A stretch of DNA of 64,000 nucleotides from Paraniabella defluvii (GTDB lineage Bacteria; Bacteroidota; Bacteroidia; Chitinophagales; Chitinophagaceae). Made by a program: the position numbers and the translations under genes. Positions 61,222-64,000 of the stretch are shown here, piece by piece. Position 1 is the stretch's first letter. Each line of letters begins with the position of its first letter. Location: positions 5,208,001 through 5,272,000 of the forward strand of contig CP079215.1 in assembly GCA_019316985.1 (NCBI GenBank), read 5' to 3'. The notes beneath the pieces are model-generated. The model saw only the letters and a program-made list of their open reading frames with translations. It made no database searches and was not told where the DNA came from.

Positions 61222-63673
61222 TTAAAATTCTTTTTCACCCATTTCGCTCTGCGGCAGTGATATTTTCCGGTTTTTACGCAGCAGGTTAAATCCAACTGAA
61301 AACTGTAACTGGTCGGGTTCATATATATAATGGGTAGTAGTATAAAAATTGTTGCCGAAAGTAGTAATGCGCTGGCGGTTGGAGATATTTAAACCCGCAT
61401 CCATATTCAGCCATTGAAACTGGAAGTACCAACGCTTATTTGCTGTAGTTTTTTAACGGTGAAATGCGGCGTCAGGAAGGCGCCGTCTTCACCCTGGGCG
61501 GTAGCTCTTTGAGAAATATAATTGACACTGAACTGCAGCAGCCAGCTTTGAGGCAGGTTAAAAGATTGAGTGCTGTTGATACTGTATACCAGGCTCCGGT
61601 TTTGCACCGCTACCTGTCCGTTAAAGATCTTTCCTTTGATCTGGTAGTCGTACAGGTTGCCCCTAATACAAACTGCCAGGTTTTGCTTACGGTGATATTA
61701 AGATTAGCTTCCAGTCCGGTTTGTAAAGCCAGGCCTGCATTGGTAAATACCCGGTTTAAGATAGTATCAGCAAATACGCTATTCACCCTTTGAATGGGGT
61801 TATTGATTCTCTGATGATAAAGGGTTGCAAATAAAGTATTCTTTCCAAAACTATATTCGATTCCAGCTTCATAAGTGCCCGTAAATTCCGGTAACAGATC
61901 AGGGTCACCCTGTTCAAGCGTCTCCGAGTGCTCCCGCTCCGGCACAGGGTTCAGCTCGAAATTATTGGTGCGCTTCACCCTTTTGTTGTACCCTGCTTTT
62001 AAGGTGCTGTGACCGGACAGTGCATATCTTACCTGGAAAGAAGGAAAAAGGTTGGTAAGCTCCAACTGTTTTTGGCGCCCCGAATTAGATAAGAAAAGAT
62101 CTCTTTGAGAATATTCAACCCTTAATCCTGCCGCATAAGTGAATGCTTGTGCCGCCCCGTTATACTGTATATAGCCTGCATGTATACGGTTATTAACTTT
62201 ACTGCACTACTGAAATTGGGATCTGTTTCAAACTGGTCAGTTCCATTGATCAGGGTAAGGTAAAGAAAATCGCCCTGCTGATGATCATACCGGAACTGAT
62301 AGCCTGTTTGTAAACTACCGCTACCCAGTTGGTGCAGGTAGTCCAGCTTTGCGCGGTAGGCATTAAGCGGATTGGTATTAGGATTGCGGGTATACTGTAT
62401 GGTATCATTAATATTGGGGTATTGTACATTCAGGTTATAGGTAGTACCGGAGAGATCCGCCCTTTCAAATAGCCCCGAAAAGCTTAATCTCGACCGTTTA
62501 TTAAAGTCATGGCTATAGTCCAGGTTAGCTAAAGTAAAGATCCCTTCCTTTTGTTGGGTATTCTCATTATAATAAGTAAAAGAAGAAGTGTTGCCTGTTC
62601 CCATATTTTGCCTTGTATTGTGATACAAGAGATCGGCTACCCGGCTCTGAAACTTTTTACCCGTATAAAAGCCGGCTGTAAAGCTATTTTGCTCATCCGG
62701 CCTGAAACTTACGGAAAGCCGCCCGCCGTAGTTGTAACGCCAAAAGCTGCGTTCGCCCGAAGAAGGAAAACTTGTTTTTATTCCGTTGGTAATCGTATAT
62801 ACATCCCCTTCGCGAAAACCTGCTATATCGTTTTGGAGGTAGTTTAATCCCAGGTTCCAGTTCCATTTGTTTTTACTGTAGCCGGCCGACAGGTCCATTC
62901 CGTAGCGTTGCGGCCGGTTATATCGCTTGTTGTCAAAGTCGTTCAGCGGAGGTGCGCCTCCCATTGCGTTGGCCTGTATCATCCATCCGTCTTCAACACT
63001 GCTTTTGGTAATGATATTGATAACACCACTTTTTCCATCGGCATCGTAAGTGGCGCCCGGGCTGGTAATAAGTTCTATACGTTCGATAGAGCCGGCGGGT
63101 AATTGCCCCAATATTAAAGCCGGATCGGCCTGGGTGGGTTTGCCATTTAGTAAGAGCAGGAAGCTACCCGACCCCTGAAAGCAATTTCTCCCTGCGCATT
63201 TACAGACACAGAAGGCAGATTACGTAATACATCGGCGCCCGTGCCATTGGCTGCGTTACCAAATTGTGAAGCCTGGTACACTTGCCGGTCGATTTTAAAA
63301 GATAAGGGAGGTTTACGGCCTTCCACTATGATCGCCGCCAGGGATTGAACCGTTGGAACGAGGTATAGTACGCCTATATCCCATGCAGAACCGCCGAGGG
63401 AGACAATACGGCTTCCATATCCTGGTAGGAGCTATGGCTTACCCTCAGTTTTTGAGGTTGCTTATTGTTTAAAGATATAGAGAAAGCTCCCTGCCTATCG
63501 GTTACAACGGTGCCGGCCACTGTACTGTTATCTTCTAAAATATGTACTGTTGCGCCCTGTAAAGGGGTTTTGTCCGCGCTGTCTTTGATAGTTCCTCTAA
63601 TGACGATGGATTGGGCGTTGCCCGATTGTTGTAATAACAAAACCAATACTGCCACAATAATGCTTACTTTCAT
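61222..63673 (-). CDS. TonB-dependent receptor of the OMP_b-brl_3 type (five frameshifts)
   Basis: About 818 residues. Signal peptide to QQSGNAQ, a carboxypeptidase-like domain (SIVIRGTIKDSADKTPLQGATVHILEDNS), a plug (KPPLSFKIDRQVYQASQFGNAANGTGADVLRNLPSVSVNAQGEIAFRGSGSFLLLLNGKPTQADPALILGQLPAGSIERIELITSPGATYDADGKSGVINI), and a barrel (SAGYSKNKWNWNLGLNYLQND, LSFSGLFERADLSG, SLVYSINSTQSFNLPQSWLLQFSVNY). Breaks near 63375, 63177, 62195 (or close), 61608 and 61405 are single missing bases. The fold is used for exported receptors that are not classical siderophore type; ligand unknown. Upstream neighbour is an AraC gene on the same strand. Confidence 0.85.
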
Positions 63674-63761
63674 ACTTCTAATGTCTTATGCCGGCAAATC
63701 TTAAAAAACAATTGTTTAAACATGGTTTATTTGAAAATAGACTGGTATAGCCGTGATACTG

Positions 63762-64000
63762 CTAAGGCCGGCGGAGCTCCGATGGAGTTGACCCCGTATT
63801 CTTTTTAAAATATTTGGTGAAATGAGAATTGTCTTTAAACCCAAGCTGGTAGGCAACTTCAGCAACAGATTGCTGGGTATACAGGAGCAGCCTTGAAGCC
63901 TCAGAAATGATATATTCTGCTAAGATGGCGGAAGCAGCCTTCCCGGTTTCTCTTTTACAGGCTGCATTTAAGTTTTGAGGGGACGTATGTAAAGAGCGGC
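63762..64000 (-). CDS. AraC-family regulator, C-terminal part (runs off the window)
   Basis: The minus strand reads LHTSPQNLNAACKRETGKAASAILAEYIISEASRLLLYTQQSVAEVAYQLGFKDNSHFTKYFKKNTGSTPSELRRP and stops at 63762. This is the second half of an AraC helix-turn-helix with the usual VAYQLGF..NSHFTKYFKKNTG motif. It is upstream of the OMP_b-brl_3 receptor and may control it. Confidence 0.85.
   Translation of the reverse strand, partial: RSLHTSPQNLNAACKRETGKAASAILAEYIISEASRLLLYTQQSVAEVAYQLGFKDNSHFTKYFKKNTGSTPSELRRP

Noticed and set aside
1..64000. CRISPR array, tRNA, rRNA, intact transposase or phage genes
   Set aside because: None was seen on reading both strands. The tandem repeat at 9348-9505 has only two units and no spacers, so it is not a CRISPR array.

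Overview
The window comes from a member of the Bacteroidota, most likely Chitinophagaceae or a close relative. The reasons are three SusC/SusD pairs, two ECF-sigma/FecR pairs, TlpA-type redoxins, Bacteroidota-type promoters (TTG, 21 bases, TAnnTTTG), the many lipoprotein signals, and small PepSY-like secreted proteins typical of that group. There is no rRNA, tRNA, CRISPR array or intact insertion sequence. Most long genes are split into two to seven reading frames. Nearly every break is a single missing base (rarely an extra one) in a short homopolymer, and the frame-corrected proteins look full length. I read this as sequencing or assembly error rather than real pseudogenisation, and I give corrected extents.

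Layout. 1-8800: the start of an AraC-type regulator gene, then an iron-related block (TonB siderophore receptor plus a PepSY-TM protein, overlapping) and an FG-GAP surface protein, bracketed by two nearly identical PepSY-like genes, followed by a DUF4236-like protein. 8800-9600: hairpins and a dispersed intergenic repeat. 9600-19050: ECF sigma, FecR, SusC and SusD (first utilisation locus), a second repeat patch with a remnant of a PepSY-TM gene, then a Gfo/Idh/MocA oxidoreductase and a DUF1080 glycoside hydrolase. 19350-20771: a YycJ-like metallo-hydrolase and a tiny secreted protein.

21690-37360, all on the minus strand: a nine-gene polysaccharide utilisation locus, probably for a pectic substrate. 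It holds an ECF sigma, FecR, SusC, a SusD with an inserted domain, a two-domain esterase, a GH28, two related beta-helix lipoproteins and an FAD oxidoreductase. 37600-47000: a third PepSY-like gene, a sulfatase, a class D beta-lactamase homologue, an atypical LytTR regulator, a nucleosidase, a VOC protein, small proteins and a large esterase.

47300-58420: an XRE regulator, a strongly structured RNA candidate (6S-like), TlpA-SusC-SusD, a secreted small protein, and an AraC regulator divergent from a three-gene operon (IucB-like acetyltransferase, membrane acyltransferase-like protein, IucD-like N-hydroxylase). That operon looks like a hydroxamate pathway without a local synthetase and is, with the RNA, the most interesting part of the window. 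58500-64000: DUF4256, a compact ArsR-SRPBCC-DoxX-YdeI operon with a visible tandem operator, a TonB/OMP_b-brl_3 receptor and the 3' end of an AraC gene.
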